A DNA stretch of 64,000 nt from Strongylocentrotus droebachiensis. Its lineage: Eukaryota > Echinodermata > Echinoidea > Camarodonta > Strongylocentrotidae. The DNA lies in assembly GCA_035222895.1 (NCBI GenBank), contig JAVYIG010002118.1, positions 124,001 to 188,000 on the forward strand, given 5' to 3'. Shown here piece after piece: positions 8,865 through 22,333 of the stretch (positions are counted from its first letter, which is position 1; every line of letters begins with the position of its first letter). The position numbers were made by a program, and so were the translations under genes. The notes under the pieces are model-generated. The model was not told the DNA's origin and searched no databases. It saw nothing but the letters and a program-made list of their open reading frames with translations.

Positions 8865-11547
8865 GTGGCCTGCGGCCGGTAGCGGTAGCCACAGAGCCAT
8901 GTCCATTTTTAAAACTAGATTCAAAAGCCTCTTATTGCCAGGTTAACAACGTTTTTTTTCCATTTTCAATCATAATATCCTCGTTTAAATCACTCTCTAC
9001 TGTCCCGTACTATCCCTTTCCTGCCTGTAAACAACTCATTTGCAGCATGCATGCAATGAACGGTGTTTTACTCCTCCAATAAATTTAATAAAAGCGCCCT
9101 AATCTTGCACGAGGTGAGACAAAGGGCCTTTTACATTTGAAAGCATTTAACCCACCTCGCCTGTGTACCCGAGCAGAATTAAATAGTGCTCAACAATAAA
9201 AACCCACAGTCTTGGGTCAAGAGGTCTATATTGGTTTGTTTATTTATTTATTTGTTTTAATTGACAGTGTACTATTACATATCAGGTATATTAGATACTC
9301 TGTTTTAAATACAATCAATTAGACTGTCGAGCAATTAATGAATTATATCTTCTGCTTCTTGTCCTAAAATCATATCTAATTACTGGTTTTTAAAACGGTA
9401 TCATTTGAATTTCCATTTCCCAGCATTATTTTTGAACTGTCCCGAAATTGTTTTCCTTTCTTGAAATCAGACTACAGCCCCAGCCTATTCTTTACTTATG
9501 CATGGGATATTGAAAGGCCTTGTCCTCCCAGACAAGGATAAAAAGCTTATTCAGTAGGCTACCTTTAGGGACAATACTTTAAAATAATGCTGTCATTGTT
9601 GCAATGTTAGGAATGCTATTATTACCTCTTTGGGAATCCACGTATTTGCCAAAAGTATTTGCTCAATGAAGGGAGGGTCGGATTTTTTTCTTCAATTCAT
9701 TAATTGATGCCATGTCTGAAAGAGCTGAGTAGTTTGTTACGTAACTATTCAAAAATTGCAGGTGCAAGCTATTGAAAAGCCAAGCTTCCTTTATTCATTG
9801 GTGCCCTTTTGTAGAATTCGTAGCGTATACTAAATTGAATAGACCCGTGTTCTATTCATTATGCTATGTCAGGGCAGTGACCTATTGTCATATCACTTTA
9901 AGTTAAAGTCAGTAGTTCGCAGAATAAATGAAAATAACATAAAACCTCCCTAATATATCAGTAATATCAGTAACTGAAAGAAAAAAAATAGGGGCAATCT
10001 TGACAACATCGGACTACAAAAATAATAATAAATATGCCTCCCGAAAGCGTGAAATCAGTAAATCGGCATATTGTGTAAAGTCATTAACATGCAGAAAGTG
10101 TTAAGAACAACAAACGAACCAGAGAGTAGCAGTGAGGCAAAGTGGTCTTGTGGATAAGGCTGATCGCTTCACAATGCAATGTATCCAGTTCGACTCCTAG
10201 TTTCTCCTTTATTTTTTTTAAAATTATTTTTCTTCACCCCATGATATTGACTTTCCATCTCTTTTTTAAAGGGGACACCCCCCCCCACCTCCTAAACAAA
10301 GGAGTAAATGACATGTGATACTATTTTCTTTTTTTTAAAAGCGACTTTTTGAATTACTTAGTCGTTAGAATACATCTTTTGCTACATCTACAACAATGCA
10401 ATGTATCCGGTTCGACTCCCAGTTTCTCCTTTATTTTTTTTTAAATTATTTTTCTTCACCCCATGATATTGACTTTCCATCTCTTTTTTAAAGGGGACAC
10501 CCCCCCCCCCACCTCCTAAACAAAGGAGTAAATGACATGTGATACTATTTTCTTTTTTTTAAAAGCGACTTTTTGAATTACTTAGTCGTTAGAATACATC
10601 TTTTGCTACATCTACAACAATAAGTAGCAATATGAAAAAATGACATGTGATACTATTTTCTTTTTTTTTAAAGCGACTTTTTGAATTACTTAGTCGTTAG
10701 AATACATCTTTCGCTACATCTACAACAATAAGTGGCAATATGAAAAAATGACATGTGATACTATTTCCTTTTTTTTTAAAGCGACTTTTTGAATTACTTA
10801 GTCGTTAGAATACATCTTTTGCTACATCTACAACAATGCAATGTATCAGGTTCGACTCCCAGTTTCTCCTTTATTTTTTTTAAAATTATTTTTCTTCACC
10901 CCATGATATTGACTTTCCATCTCTTTTTTAAAGGGGACACCCCCCCCCCCCCACCTCCTAAACAAAGGAGTAAATGACATGTGATACTATTTTCTTTTTT
11001 TTAAAAGCGACTTTTTGAATTACTTAGTCGTTAGAATACATCTTTTGCTACATCTACAACAATGCAATGTATCAGGTTCGACTCCCAGTTTCTCCTTTAT
11101 TTTTTTTAAAATTATTTTTCTTCACCCCATGATATTGACTTTCCATCTCTTTTTTAAAGGGGACACCCCCCCCCCCCCACCTCCTAAACAAAGGAGTAAA
11201 TGACATGTGATACTATTTTCTTTTTTTTTAAAAGCGACTTTTTGAATTACTTAGTCGTTAGAATACATCTTTTGCTACATCTACAACAATAAGTGGTAAT
11301 ATGAAAAAATGACATGTGATACTATTTCCTTTTTTTTTAAAGCGACTTTTTGAATTACTTAGTCGTTAGAATACATCTTTCGCTACATCTACAACAATAA
11401 GTGGCAATATGAAAAAATGACATGTGATACTATTTTCTTTTTTTTTAAAAGCGACTTTTTGAATTACTTAGTCGTTAGAATACATCTTTCGCTACATCTA
11501 CAACAATAAGTATCAATATGAAAAAATACATAGAGATTGGCAGTGTG

Positions 11548-11943
11548 ACACATTTAGTCTAGTGGATAGGCAATTGCCTGGTAACTGTAAGGTATCGGGT
11601 TCGACACCCAGCTAGTGTTTTTTTTTTAATCTTTGAAAAAGAAAAACGTCTTTTGCTACATCTACACGATAAGTATCAATATGAAAAAATACATAGAGAT
11701 TGGCAGTGTGACACATTTAGTCTAGTGGATAGGCAATTGCCTGGTAACTGTAAGGTATCGGGTTCGACACCCAGCTAGTGTTTTTTTTTAAATCTTTGAA
11801 AAAGAAAAAAGTCTTTTGCTACATCTACACGATAAGTATCAATATAAAAAAATACATAGAGTTTGGCAGTGTGACACAATAGTCTATTGGATAGGCAATT
11901 GCCTGGTAACTGGAAGGTATCGGGTTCGACACACAGCAAGTGC
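11548..11943 (+). tRNA. tRNA-like trio of U4
   Basis: T1 11548-11618, T2 11711-11781, T3 11874-11943. Confidence 0.55.
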
Positions 11944-12079
11944 TTTTAAAAAAAAATCTTTATAATAGAAAAACTTATGTTAAACCCCTTTTTATCTCAC
12001 TCAAAGTCCATATTTATTGCTATTTTTTTAATTGATTGATACAATTTTTTTAATTTTTTTATAATTTTTTTTTGGTGGG

Positions 12080-12246
12080 TAGCTGGCGGTCGTCAGCTAG
12101 CTGGCGGTCGTCAGCTAGCTGGCGGTCGTCAGCTAGCTGGCGGTCGTCAGCTAGCTGGCGGTCGTCAGCTAGCTGGCGGTCGTCAGCTCAGCTAGCTGGC
12201 GGTCGTCAGCTAGCTGGCGGTCGTCAGCTAGCTGGCGGTCGTCAGC
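12080..12246. repeat. 18-bp minisatellite of U4, 9 copies with 5-bp insertion
   Basis: Nine copies plus a 5-bp duplication (CAGCT CAGCT) after the sixth, 167 bp in all. Apart from the inversion in U10, this is the only length change not divisible by three; it breaks the frame on both strands. Confidence 0.95.
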
Positions 12247-14932
12247 GTGGCCTGCGGCCGGTAGCGGTAGCCACAGAGCCATGTCCATTTTTAAAACTAG
12301 ATTCAAAAGCCTCTTATTGCCAGGTTAACAACGTTTTTTTTTCCATTTTCAATCATAATATCCTCGTTTAAATCACTCTCTACTGTCCCGTACTATCCCT
12401 TTCCTGCCTGTAAACAACTCATTTGCAGCATGCATGCAATGAACGGTGTTTTACTCCTCCAATAAATTTAATAAAAGCGCCCTAATCTTGCACGAGGTGA
12501 GACAAAGGGCCTTTTACATTTGAAAGCATTTAACCCACCTCGCCTGTGTACCCGAGCAGAATTAAATAGTGCTCAACAATAAAAACCCACAGTCTTGGGT
12601 CAAGAGGTCTATATTGGTTTGTTTATTTATTTATTTGTTTTAATTGACAGTGTACTATTACATATCAGGTATATTAGATACTCTGTTTTAAATACAATCA
12701 ATTAGACTGTCGAGCAATTAATGAATTATATCTTCTGCTTCTTGTCCTAAAATCATATCTAATTACTGGTTTTTAAAACGGTATCATTTGAATTTCCATT
12801 TCCCAGCATTATTTTTGAACTGTCCCGAAATTGTTTTCCTTTCTTGAAATCAGACTACAGCCCCAGCCTATTCTTTACTTATGCATGGGATATTGAAAGG
12901 CCTTGTCCTCCCAGACAAGGATAAAAAGCTTATTCAGTAGGCTACCTTTAGGGACAATACTTTAAAATAATGCTGTCATTGTTGCAATGTTAGGAATGCT
13001 ATTATTACCTCTTTGGGAATCCACGTATTTGCCAAAAGTATTTGCTCAATGAAGGGAGGGTCGGATTTTTTTCTTCAATTCATTAATTGATGCCATGTCT
13101 GAAAGAGCTGAGTAGTTTGTTACGTAACTATTCAAAAATTGCAGGTGCAAGCTATTGAAAAGCCAAGCTTCCTTTATTCATTGGTGCCCTTTTGTAGAAT
13201 TCGTAGCGTATACTAAATTGAATAGACCCGTGTTCTATTCATTATGCTATGTCAGGGCAGTGACCTATTGTCATATCACTTTAAGTTAAAGTCAGTAGTT
13301 CGCAGAATAAATGAAAATAACATAAAACCTCCCTAATATATCAGTAATATCAGTAACTGAAAGAAAAAAAATAGGGGCAATCTTGACAACATCGGACTAC
13401 AAAAATAATAATAAATATGCCTCCCGAAAGCGTGAAATCAGTAAATCGGCATATTGTGTAAAGTCATTAACATGCAGAAAGTGTTAAGAACAACAAACGA
13501 ACCAGAGAGTAGCAGTGAGGCAAAGTGGTCTTGTGGATAAGGCTGATCGCTTCACAATGCAATGTATCCAGTTCGACTCCTAGTTTCTCCTTTATTTTTT
13601 TTAAAATTATTTTTCTTCACCCCATGATATTGACTTTCCATCTCTTTTTTAAAGGGGACACCCCCCCCCCCCCCACCTCCTAAACAAAGGAGTAAATGAC
13701 ATGTGATACTATTTTCTTTTTTTTAAAAGCGACTTTTTGAATTACTTAGTCGTTAGAATACATCTTTTGCTACATCTACAACAATGCAATGTATCCGGTT
13801 CGACTCCCAGTTTCTCCTTTATTTTTTTTTAAATTATTTTTCTTCACCCCATGATATTGACTTTCCATCTCTTTTTTAAAGGGGACACCCCCCCCCCCAC
13901 CTCCTAAACAAAGGAGTAAATGACATGTGATACTATTTTCTTTTTTTTAAAAGCGACTTTTTGAATTACTTAGTCGTTAGAATACATCTTTTGCTACATC
14001 TACAACAATAAGTAGCAATATGAAAAAATGACATGTGATACTATTTTCTTTTTTTTTAAAGCGACTTTTTGAATTACTTAGTCGTTAGAATACATCTTTC
14101 GCTACATCTACAACAATAAGTGGCAATATGAAAAAATGACATGTGATACTATTTCCTTTTTTTTTAAAGCGACTTTTTGAATTACTTAGTCGTTAGAATA
14201 CATCTTTTGCTACATCTACAACAATGCAATGTATCAGGTTCGACTCCCAGTTTCTCCTTTATTTTTTTTAAAATTATTTTTCTTCACCCCATGATATTGA
14301 CTTTCCATCTCTTTTTTAAAGGGGACACCCCCCCCCCCACCTCCTAAACAAAGGAGTAAATGACATGTGATACTATTTTCTTTTTTTTAAAAGCGACTTT
14401 TTGAATTACTTAGTCGTTAGAATACATCTTTTGCTACATCTACAACAATGCAATGTATCAGGTTCGACTCCCAGTTTCTCCTTTATTTTTTTTAAAATTA
14501 TTTTTCTTCACCCCATGATATTGACTTTCCATCTCTTTTTTAAAGGGGACACCCCCCCCCCCCACCTCCTAAACAAAGGAGTAAATGACATGTGATACTA
14601 TTTTCTTTTTTTTTAAAAGCGACTTTTTGAATTACTTAGTCGTTAGAATACATCTTTTGCTACATCTACAACAATAAGTGGTAATATGAAAAAATGACAT
14701 GTGATACTATTTCCTTTTTTTTTAAAGCGACTTTTTGAATTACTTAGTCGTTAGAATACATCTTTCGCTACATCTACAACAATAAGTGGCAATATGAAAA
14801 AATGACATGTGATACTATTTTCTTTTTTTTTAAAAGCGACTTTTTGAATTACTTAGTCGTTAGAATACATCTTTCGCTACATCTACAACAATAAGTATCA
14901 ATATGAAAAAATACATAGAGATTGGCAGTGTG

Positions 14933-15328
14933 ACACATTTAGTCTAGTGGATAGGCAATTGCCTGGTAACTGTAAGGTATCGGGTTCGACACCCAGCTAG
15001 TGTTTTTTTTTTAATCTTTGAAAAAGAAAAACGTCTTTTGCTACATCTACACGATAAGTATCAATATGAAAAAATACATAGAGATTGGCAGTGTGACACA
15101 TTTAGTCTAGTGGATAGGCAATTGCCTGGTAACTGTAAGGTATCGGGTTCGACACCCAGCTAGTGTTTTTTTTTAAATCTTTGAAAAAGAAAAAAGTCTT
15201 TTGCTACATCTACACGATAAGTATCAATATAAAAAAATACATAGAGTTTGGCAGTGTGACACAATAGTCTATTGGATAGGCAATTGCCTGGTAACTGGAA
15301 GGTATCGGGTTCGACACACAGCAAGTGC
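14933..15328 (+). tRNA. tRNA-like trio of U5
   Basis: T1 14933-15003, T2 15096-15166, T3 15259-15328. Confidence 0.55.
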
Positions 15329-15464
15329 TTTTAAAAAAAAATCTTTATAATAGAAAAACTTATGTTAAACCCCTTTTTATCTCACTCAAAGTCCATATTT
15401 ATTGCTATTTTTTTAATTGATTGATACAATTTTTTTAATTTTTTTATAATTTTTTTTTGGTGGG

Positions 15465-15608
15465 TAGCTGGCGGTCGTCAGCTAGCTGGCGGTCGTCAGC
15501 TAGCTGGCGGTCGTCAGCTAGCTGGCGGTCGTCAGCTAGCTGGCGGTCGTCAGCTAGCTGGCGGTCGTCAGCTAGCTGGCGGTCGTCAGCTAGCTGGCGG
15601 TCGTCAGC
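15465..15608. repeat. 18-bp minisatellite of U5, 8 copies
   Basis: Eight uniform copies (144 bp). Confidence 0.95.
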
Positions 15609-18289
15609 GTGGCCTGCGGCCGGTAGCGGTAGCCACAGAGCCATGTCCATTTTTAAAACTAGATTCAAAAGCCTCTTATTGCCAGGTTAACAACGTTTTT
15701 TTTCCATTTTCAATCATAATATCCTCGTTTAAATCACTCTCTACTGTCCCGTACTATCCCTTTCCTGCCTGTAAACAACTCATTTGCAGCATGCATGCAA
15801 TGAACGGTGTTTTACTCCTCCAATAAATTTAATAAAAGCGCCCTAATCTTGCACGAGGTGAGACAAAGGGCCTTTTACATTTGAAAGCATTTAACCCACC
15901 TCGCCTGTGTACCCGAGCAGAATTAAATAGTGCTCAACAATAAAAACCCACAGTCTTGGGTCAAGAGGTCTATATTGGTTTGTTTATTTATTTATTTGTT
16001 TTAATTGACAGTGTACTATTACATATCAGGTATATTAGATACTCTGTTTTAAATACAATCAATTAGACTGTCGAGCAATTAATGAATTATATCTTCTGCT
16101 TCTTGTCCTAAAATCATATCTAATTACTGGTTTTTAAAACGGTATCATTTGAATTTCCATTTCCCAGCATTATTTTTGAACTGTCCCGAAATTGTTTTCC
16201 TTTCTTGAAATCAGACTACAGCCCCAGCCTATTCTTTACTTATGCATGGGATATTGAAAGGCCTTGTCCTCCCAGACAAGGATAAAAAGCTTATTCAGTA
16301 GGCTACCTTTAGGGACAATACTTTAAAATAATGCTGTCATTGTTGCAATGTTAGGAATGCTATTATTACCTCTTTGGGAATCCACGTATTTGCCAAAAGT
16401 ATTTGCTCAATGAAGGGAGGGTCGGATTTTTTTCTTCAATTCATTAATTGATGCCATGTCTGAAAGAGCTGAGTAGTTTGTTACGTAACTATTCAAAAAT
16501 TGCAGGTGCAAGCTATTGAAAAGCCAAGCTTCCTTTATTCATTGGTGCCCTTTTGTAGAATTCGTAGCGTATACTAAATTGAATAGACCCGTGTTCTATT
16601 CATTATGCTATGTCAGGGCAGTGACCTATTGTCATATCACTTTAAGTTAAAGTCAGTAGTTCGCAGAATAAATGAAAATAACATAAAACCTCCCTAATAT
16701 ATCAGTAATATCAGTAACTGAAAGAAAAAAAATAGGGGCAATCTTGACAACATCGGACTACAAAAATAATAATAAATATGCCTCCCGAAAGCGTGAAATC
16801 AGTAAATCGGCATATTGTGTAAAGTCATTAACATGCAGAAAGTGTTAAGAACAACAAACGAACCAGAGAGTAGCAGTGAGGCAAAGTGGTCTTGTGGATA
16901 AGGCTGATCGCTTCACAATGCAATGTATCCAGTTCGACTCCTAGTTTCTCCTTTATTTTTTTTAAAATTATTTTTCTTCACCCCATGATATTGACTTTCC
17001 ATCTCTTTTTTAAAGGGGACACCCCCCCCCACCTCCTAAACAAAGGAGTAAATGACATGTGATACTATTTTCTTTTTTTTAAAAGCGACTTTTTGAATTA
17101 CTTAGTCGTTAGAATACATCTTTTGCTACATCTACAACAATGCAATGTATCCGGTTCGACTCCCAGTTTCTCCTTTATTTTTTTTAAAATTATTTTTCTT
17201 CACCCCATGATATTGACTTTCCATCTCTTTTTTAAAGGGGACACCCCCCCCCCACCTCCTAAACAAAGGAGTAAATGACATGTGATACTATTTTCTTTTT
17301 TTTAAAAGCGACTTTTTGAATTACTTAGTCGTTAGAATACATCTTTTGCTACATCTACAACAATAAGTAGCAATATGAAAAAATGACATGTGATACTATT
17401 TTCTTTTTTTTTAAAGCGACTTTTTGAATTACTTAGTCGTTAGAATACATCTTTCGCTACATCTACAACAATAAGTGGCAATATGAAAAAATGACATGTG
17501 ATACTATTTCCTTTTTTTTTAAAGCGACTTTTTGAATTACTTAGTCGTTAGAATACATCTTTTGCTACATCTACAACAATGCAATGTATCAGGTTCGACT
17601 CCCAGTTTCTCCTTTATTTTTTTTAAAATTATTTTTCTTCACCCCATGATATTGACTTTCCATCTCTTTTTTAAAGGGGACACCCCCCCCCCCCACCTCC
17701 TAAACAAAGGAGTAAATGACATGTGATACTATTTTCTTTTTTTTAAAAGCGACTTTTTGAATTACTTAGTCGTTAGAATACATCTTTTGCTACATCTACA
17801 ACAATGCAATGTATCAGGTTCGACTCCCAGTTTCTCCTTTATTTTTTTTAAAATTATTTTTCTTCACCCCATGATATTGACTTTCCATCTCTTTTTTAAA
17901 GGGGACACCCCCCCCCCCCCACCTCCTAAACAAAGGAGTAAATGACATGTGATACTATTTTCTTTTTTTTTAAAAGCGACTTTTTGAATTACTTAGTCGT
18001 TAGAATACATCTTTTGCTACATCTACAACAATAAGTGGTAATATGAAAAAATGACATGTGATACTATTTCCTTTTTTTTTAAAGCGACTTTTTGAATTAC
18101 TTAGTCGTTAGAATACATCTTTCGCTACATCTACAACAATAAGTGGCAATATGAAAAAATGACATGTGATACTATTTTCTTTTTTTTTAAAAGCGACTTT
18201 TTGAATTACTTAGTCGTTAGAATACATCTTTCGCTACATCTACAACAATAAGTATCAATATGAAAAAATACATAGAGATTGGCAGTGTG

Positions 18290-18685
18290 ACACATTTAGT
18301 CTAGTGGATAGGCAATTGCCTGGTAACTGTAAGGTATCGGGTTCGACACCCAGCTAGTGTTTTTTTTTTAATCTTTGAAAAAGAAAAACGTCTTTTGCTA
18401 CATCTACACGATAAGTATCAATATGAAAAAATACATAGAGATTGGCAGTGTGACACATTTAGTCTAGTGGATAGGCAATTGCCTGGTAACTGTAAGGTAT
18501 CGGGTTCGACACCCAGCTAGTGTTTTTTTTTAAATCTTTGAAAAAGAAAAAAGTCTTTTGCTACATCTACACGATAAGTATCAATATAAAAAAATACATA
18601 GAGTTTGGCAGTGTGACACAATAGTCTATTGGATAGGCAATTGCCTGGTAACTGGAAGGTATCGGGTTCGACACACAGCAAGTGC
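18290..18685 (+). tRNA. tRNA-like trio of U6
   Basis: T1 18290-18360, T2 18453-18523, T3 18616-18685. Confidence 0.55.
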
Positions 18686-18821
18686 TTTTAAAAAAAAATC
18701 TTTATAATAGAAAAACTTATGTTAAACCCCTTTTTATCTCACTCAAAGTCCATATTTATTGCTATTTTTTTAATTGATTGATACAATTTTTTTAATTTTT
18801 TTATAATTTTTTTTTGGTGGG

Positions 18822-18956
18822 TAGCTGGCGGTCGTCAGCTAGCTGGCGGTCGTCAGCTAGCTGGCGGTCGTCAGCTAGTTGGCGACCGCCAGGGTCGTCA
18901 GCTAGCTGGCGGTCGTCAGCTAGCTGGCGGTCGTCAGCTAGCTGGCGGTCGTCAGC
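18822..18956. repeat. 18-bp minisatellite of U6, 7 copies with the 27-bp variant
   Basis: Three standard copies, the hairpin-forming 27-bp variant (as in U1), then three more: 135 bp. Confidence 0.95.
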
Positions 18957-21639
18957 GTGGCCTGCGGCCGGTAGCGGTAGCCACAGAGCCATGTCCATTT
19001 TTAAAACTAGATTCAAAAGCCTCTTATTGCCAGGTTAACAACGTTTTTTTTCCATTTTCAATCATAATATCCTCGTTTAAATCACTCTCTACTGTCCCGT
19101 ACTATCCCTTTCCTGCCTGTAAACAACTCATTTGCAGCATGCATGCAATGAACGGTGTTTTACTCCTCCAATAAATTTAATAAAAGCGCCCTAATCTTGC
19201 ACGAGGTGAGACAAAGGGCCTTTTACATTTGAAAGCATTTAACCCACCTCGCCTGTGTACCCGAGCAGAATTAAATAGTGCTCAACAATAAAAACCCACA
19301 GTCTTGGGTCAAGAGGTCTATATTGGTTTGTTTATTTATTTATTTGTTTTAATTGACAGTGTACTATTACATATCAGGTATATTAGATACTCTGTTTTAA
19401 ATACAATCAATTAGACTGTCGAGCAATTAATGAATTATATCTTCTGCTTCTTGTCCTAAAATCATATCTAATTACTGGTTTTTAAAACGGTATCATTTGA
19501 ATTTCCATTTCCCAGCATTATTTTTGAACTGTCCCGAAATTGTTTTCCTTTCTTGAAATCAGACTACAGCCCCAGCCTATTCTTTACTTATGCATGGGAT
19601 ATTGAAAGGCCTTGTCCTCCCAGACAAGGATAAAAAGCTTATTCAGTAGGCTACCTTTAGGGACAATACTTTAAAATAATGCTGTCATTGTTGCAATGTT
19701 AGGAATGCTATTATTACCTCTTTGGGAATCCACGTATTTGCCAAAAGTATTTGCTCAATGAAGGGAGGGTCGGATTTTTTTCTTCAATTCATTAATTGAT
19801 GCCATGTCTGAAAGAGCTGAGTAGTTTGTTACGTAACTATTCAAAAATTGCAGGTGCAAGCTATTGAAAAGCCAAGCTTCCTTTATTCATTGGTGCCCTT
19901 TTGTAGAATTCGTAGCGTATACTAAATTGAATAGACCCGTGTTCTATTCATTATGCTATGTCAGGGCAGTGACCTATTGTCATATCACTTTAAGTTAAAG
20001 TCAGTAGTTCGCAGAATAAATGAAAATAACATAAAACCTCCCTAATATATCAGTAATATCAGTAACTGAAAGAAAAAAAATAGGGGCAATCTTGACAACA
20101 TCGGACTACAAAAATAATAATAAATATGCCTCCCGAAAGCGTGAAATCAGTAAATCGGCATATTGTGTAAAGTCATTAACATGCAGAAAGTGTTAAGAAC
20201 AACAAACGAACCAGAGAGTAGCAGTGAGGCAAAGTGGTCTTGTGGATAAGGCTGATCGCTTCACAATGCAATGTATCCAGTTCGACTCCTAGTTTCTCCT
20301 TTATTTTTTTTAAAATTATTTTTCTTCACCCCATGATATTGACTTTCCATCTCTTTTTTAAAGGGGACACCCCCCCCCCACCTCCTAAACAAAGGAGTAA
20401 ATGACATGTGATACTATTTTCTTTTTTTTAAAAGCGACTTTTTGAATTACTTAGTCGTTAGAATACATCTTTTGCTACATCTACAACAATGCAATGTATC
20501 CGGTTCGACTCCCAGTTTCTCCTTTATTTTTTTTTAAATTATTTTTCTTCACCCCATGATATTGACTTTCCATCTCTTTTTTAAAGGGGACACCCCCCCC
20601 CCCCACCTCCTAAACAAAGGAGTAAATGACATGTGATACTATTTTCTTTTTTTTAAAAGCGACTTTTTGAATTACTTAGTCGTTAGAATACATCTTTTGC
20701 TACATCTACAACAATAAGTAGCAATATGAAAAAATGACATGTGATACTATTTTCTTTTTTTTTAAAGCGACTTTTTGAATTACTTAGTCGTTAGAATACA
20801 TCTTTCGCTACATCTACAACAATAAGTGGCAATATGAAAAAATGACATGTGATACTATTTCCTTTTTTTTTAAAGCGACTTTTTGAATTACTTAGTCGTT
20901 AGAATACATCTTTTGCTACATCTACAACAATGCAATGTATCAGGTTCGACTCCCAGTTTCTCCTTTATTTTTTTTTAAATTATTTTTCTTCACCCCATGA
21001 TATTGACTTTCCATCTCTTTTTTAAAGGGGACACCCCCCCCCCCCACCTCCTAAACAAAGGAGTAAATGACATGTGATACTATTTTCTTTTTTTTAAAAG
21101 CGACTTTTTGAATTACTTAGTCGTTAGAATACATCTTTTGCTACATCTACAACAATGCAATGTATCAGGTTCGACTCCCAGTTTCTCCTTTATTTTTTTT
21201 AAAATTATTTTTCTTCACCCCATGATATTGACTTTCCATCTCTTTTTTAAAGGGGACACCCCCCCCCCCCACCTCCTAAACAAAGGAGTAAATGACATGT
21301 GATACTATTTTCTTTTTTTTTAAAAGCGACTTTTTGAATTACTTAGTCGTTAGAATACATCTTTTGCTACATCTACAACAATAAGTGGTAATATGAAAAA
21401 ATGACATGTGATACTATTTCCTTTTTTTTTAAAGCGACTTTTTGAATTACTTAGTCGTTAGAATACATCTTTCGCTACATCTACAACAATAAGTGGCAAT
21501 ATGAAAAAATGACATGTGATACTATTTTCTTTTTTTTTAAAAGCGACTTTTTGAATTACTTAGTCGTTAGAATACATCTTTCGCTACATCTACAACAATA
21601 AGTATCAATATGAAAAAATACATAGAGATTGGCAGTGTG

Positions 21640-22035
21640 ACACATTTAGTCTAGTGGATAGGCAATTGCCTGGTAACTGTAAGGTATCGGGTTCGACACC
21701 CAGCTAGTGTTTTTTTTTTAATCTTTGAAAAAGAAAAACGTCTTTTGCTACATCTACACGATAAGTATCAATATGAAAAAATACATAGAGATTGGCAGTG
21801 TGACACATTTAGTCTAGTGGATAGGCAATTGCCTGGTAACTGTAAGGTATCGGGTTCGACACCCAGCTAGTGTTTTTTTTTAAATCTTTGAAAAAGAAAA
21901 AAGTCTTTTGCTACATCTACACGATAAGTATCAATATAAAAAAATACATAGAGTTTGGCAGTGTGACACAATAGTCTATTGGATAGGCAATTGCCTGGTA
22001 ACTGGAAGGTATCGGGTTCGACACACAGCAAGTGC
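21640..22035 (+). tRNA. tRNA-like trio of U7
   Basis: T1 21640-21710, T2 21803-21873, T3 21966-22035. Confidence 0.55.
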
Positions 22036-22171
22036 TTTTAAAAAAAAATCTTTATAATAGAAAAACTTATGTTAAACCCCTTTTTATCTCACTCAAAGTC
22101 CATATTTATTGCTATTTTTTTAATTGATTGATACAATTTTTTTAATTTTTTTATAATTTTTTTTTGGTGGG

Positions 22172-22333
22172 TAGCTGGCGGTCGTCAGCTAGCTGGCGGT
22201 CGTCAGCTAGCTGGCGGTCGTCAGCTAGCTGGCGGTCGTCAGCTAGCTGGCGGTCGTCAGCTAGCTGGCGGTCGTCAGCTAGCTGGCGGTCGTCAGCTAG
22301 CTGGCGGTCGTCAGCTAGCTGGCGGTCGTCAGC
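22172..22333. repeat. 18-bp minisatellite of U7, 9 copies
   Basis: Nine uniform copies (162 bp). Confidence 0.95.

Larger units (their letters stand above)
7548..10061. repeat. Macrosatellite unit U3 (2514 bp, contracted)
   Basis: Contracted unit with head at 7622-7693, one L, one S and no T1: the S module joins directly to T2 at the shared GCTACATCTACA motif near 8205-8220. This points to recombination between the common module ends. U17 has the same junction. Confidence 0.95.
10062..13444. repeat. Macrosatellite unit U4 (3383 bp)
   Basis: Standard unit with head 10136-10207, 3 L and 4 S modules in the same order as U1, and three T copies. It has one extra T after AACAACG near 12333-12342. 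Confidence 0.95.
13445..16805. repeat. Macrosatellite unit U5 (3361 bp)
   Basis: Standard unit with head 13519-13590, 3 L and 4 S modules. It differs from U4 mainly in C-run lengths and minisatellite number. Confidence 0.95.
16806..20153. repeat. Macrosatellite unit U6 (3348 bp)
   Basis: Standard unit with head 16880-16951, 3 L and 4 S modules. Confidence 0.95.
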
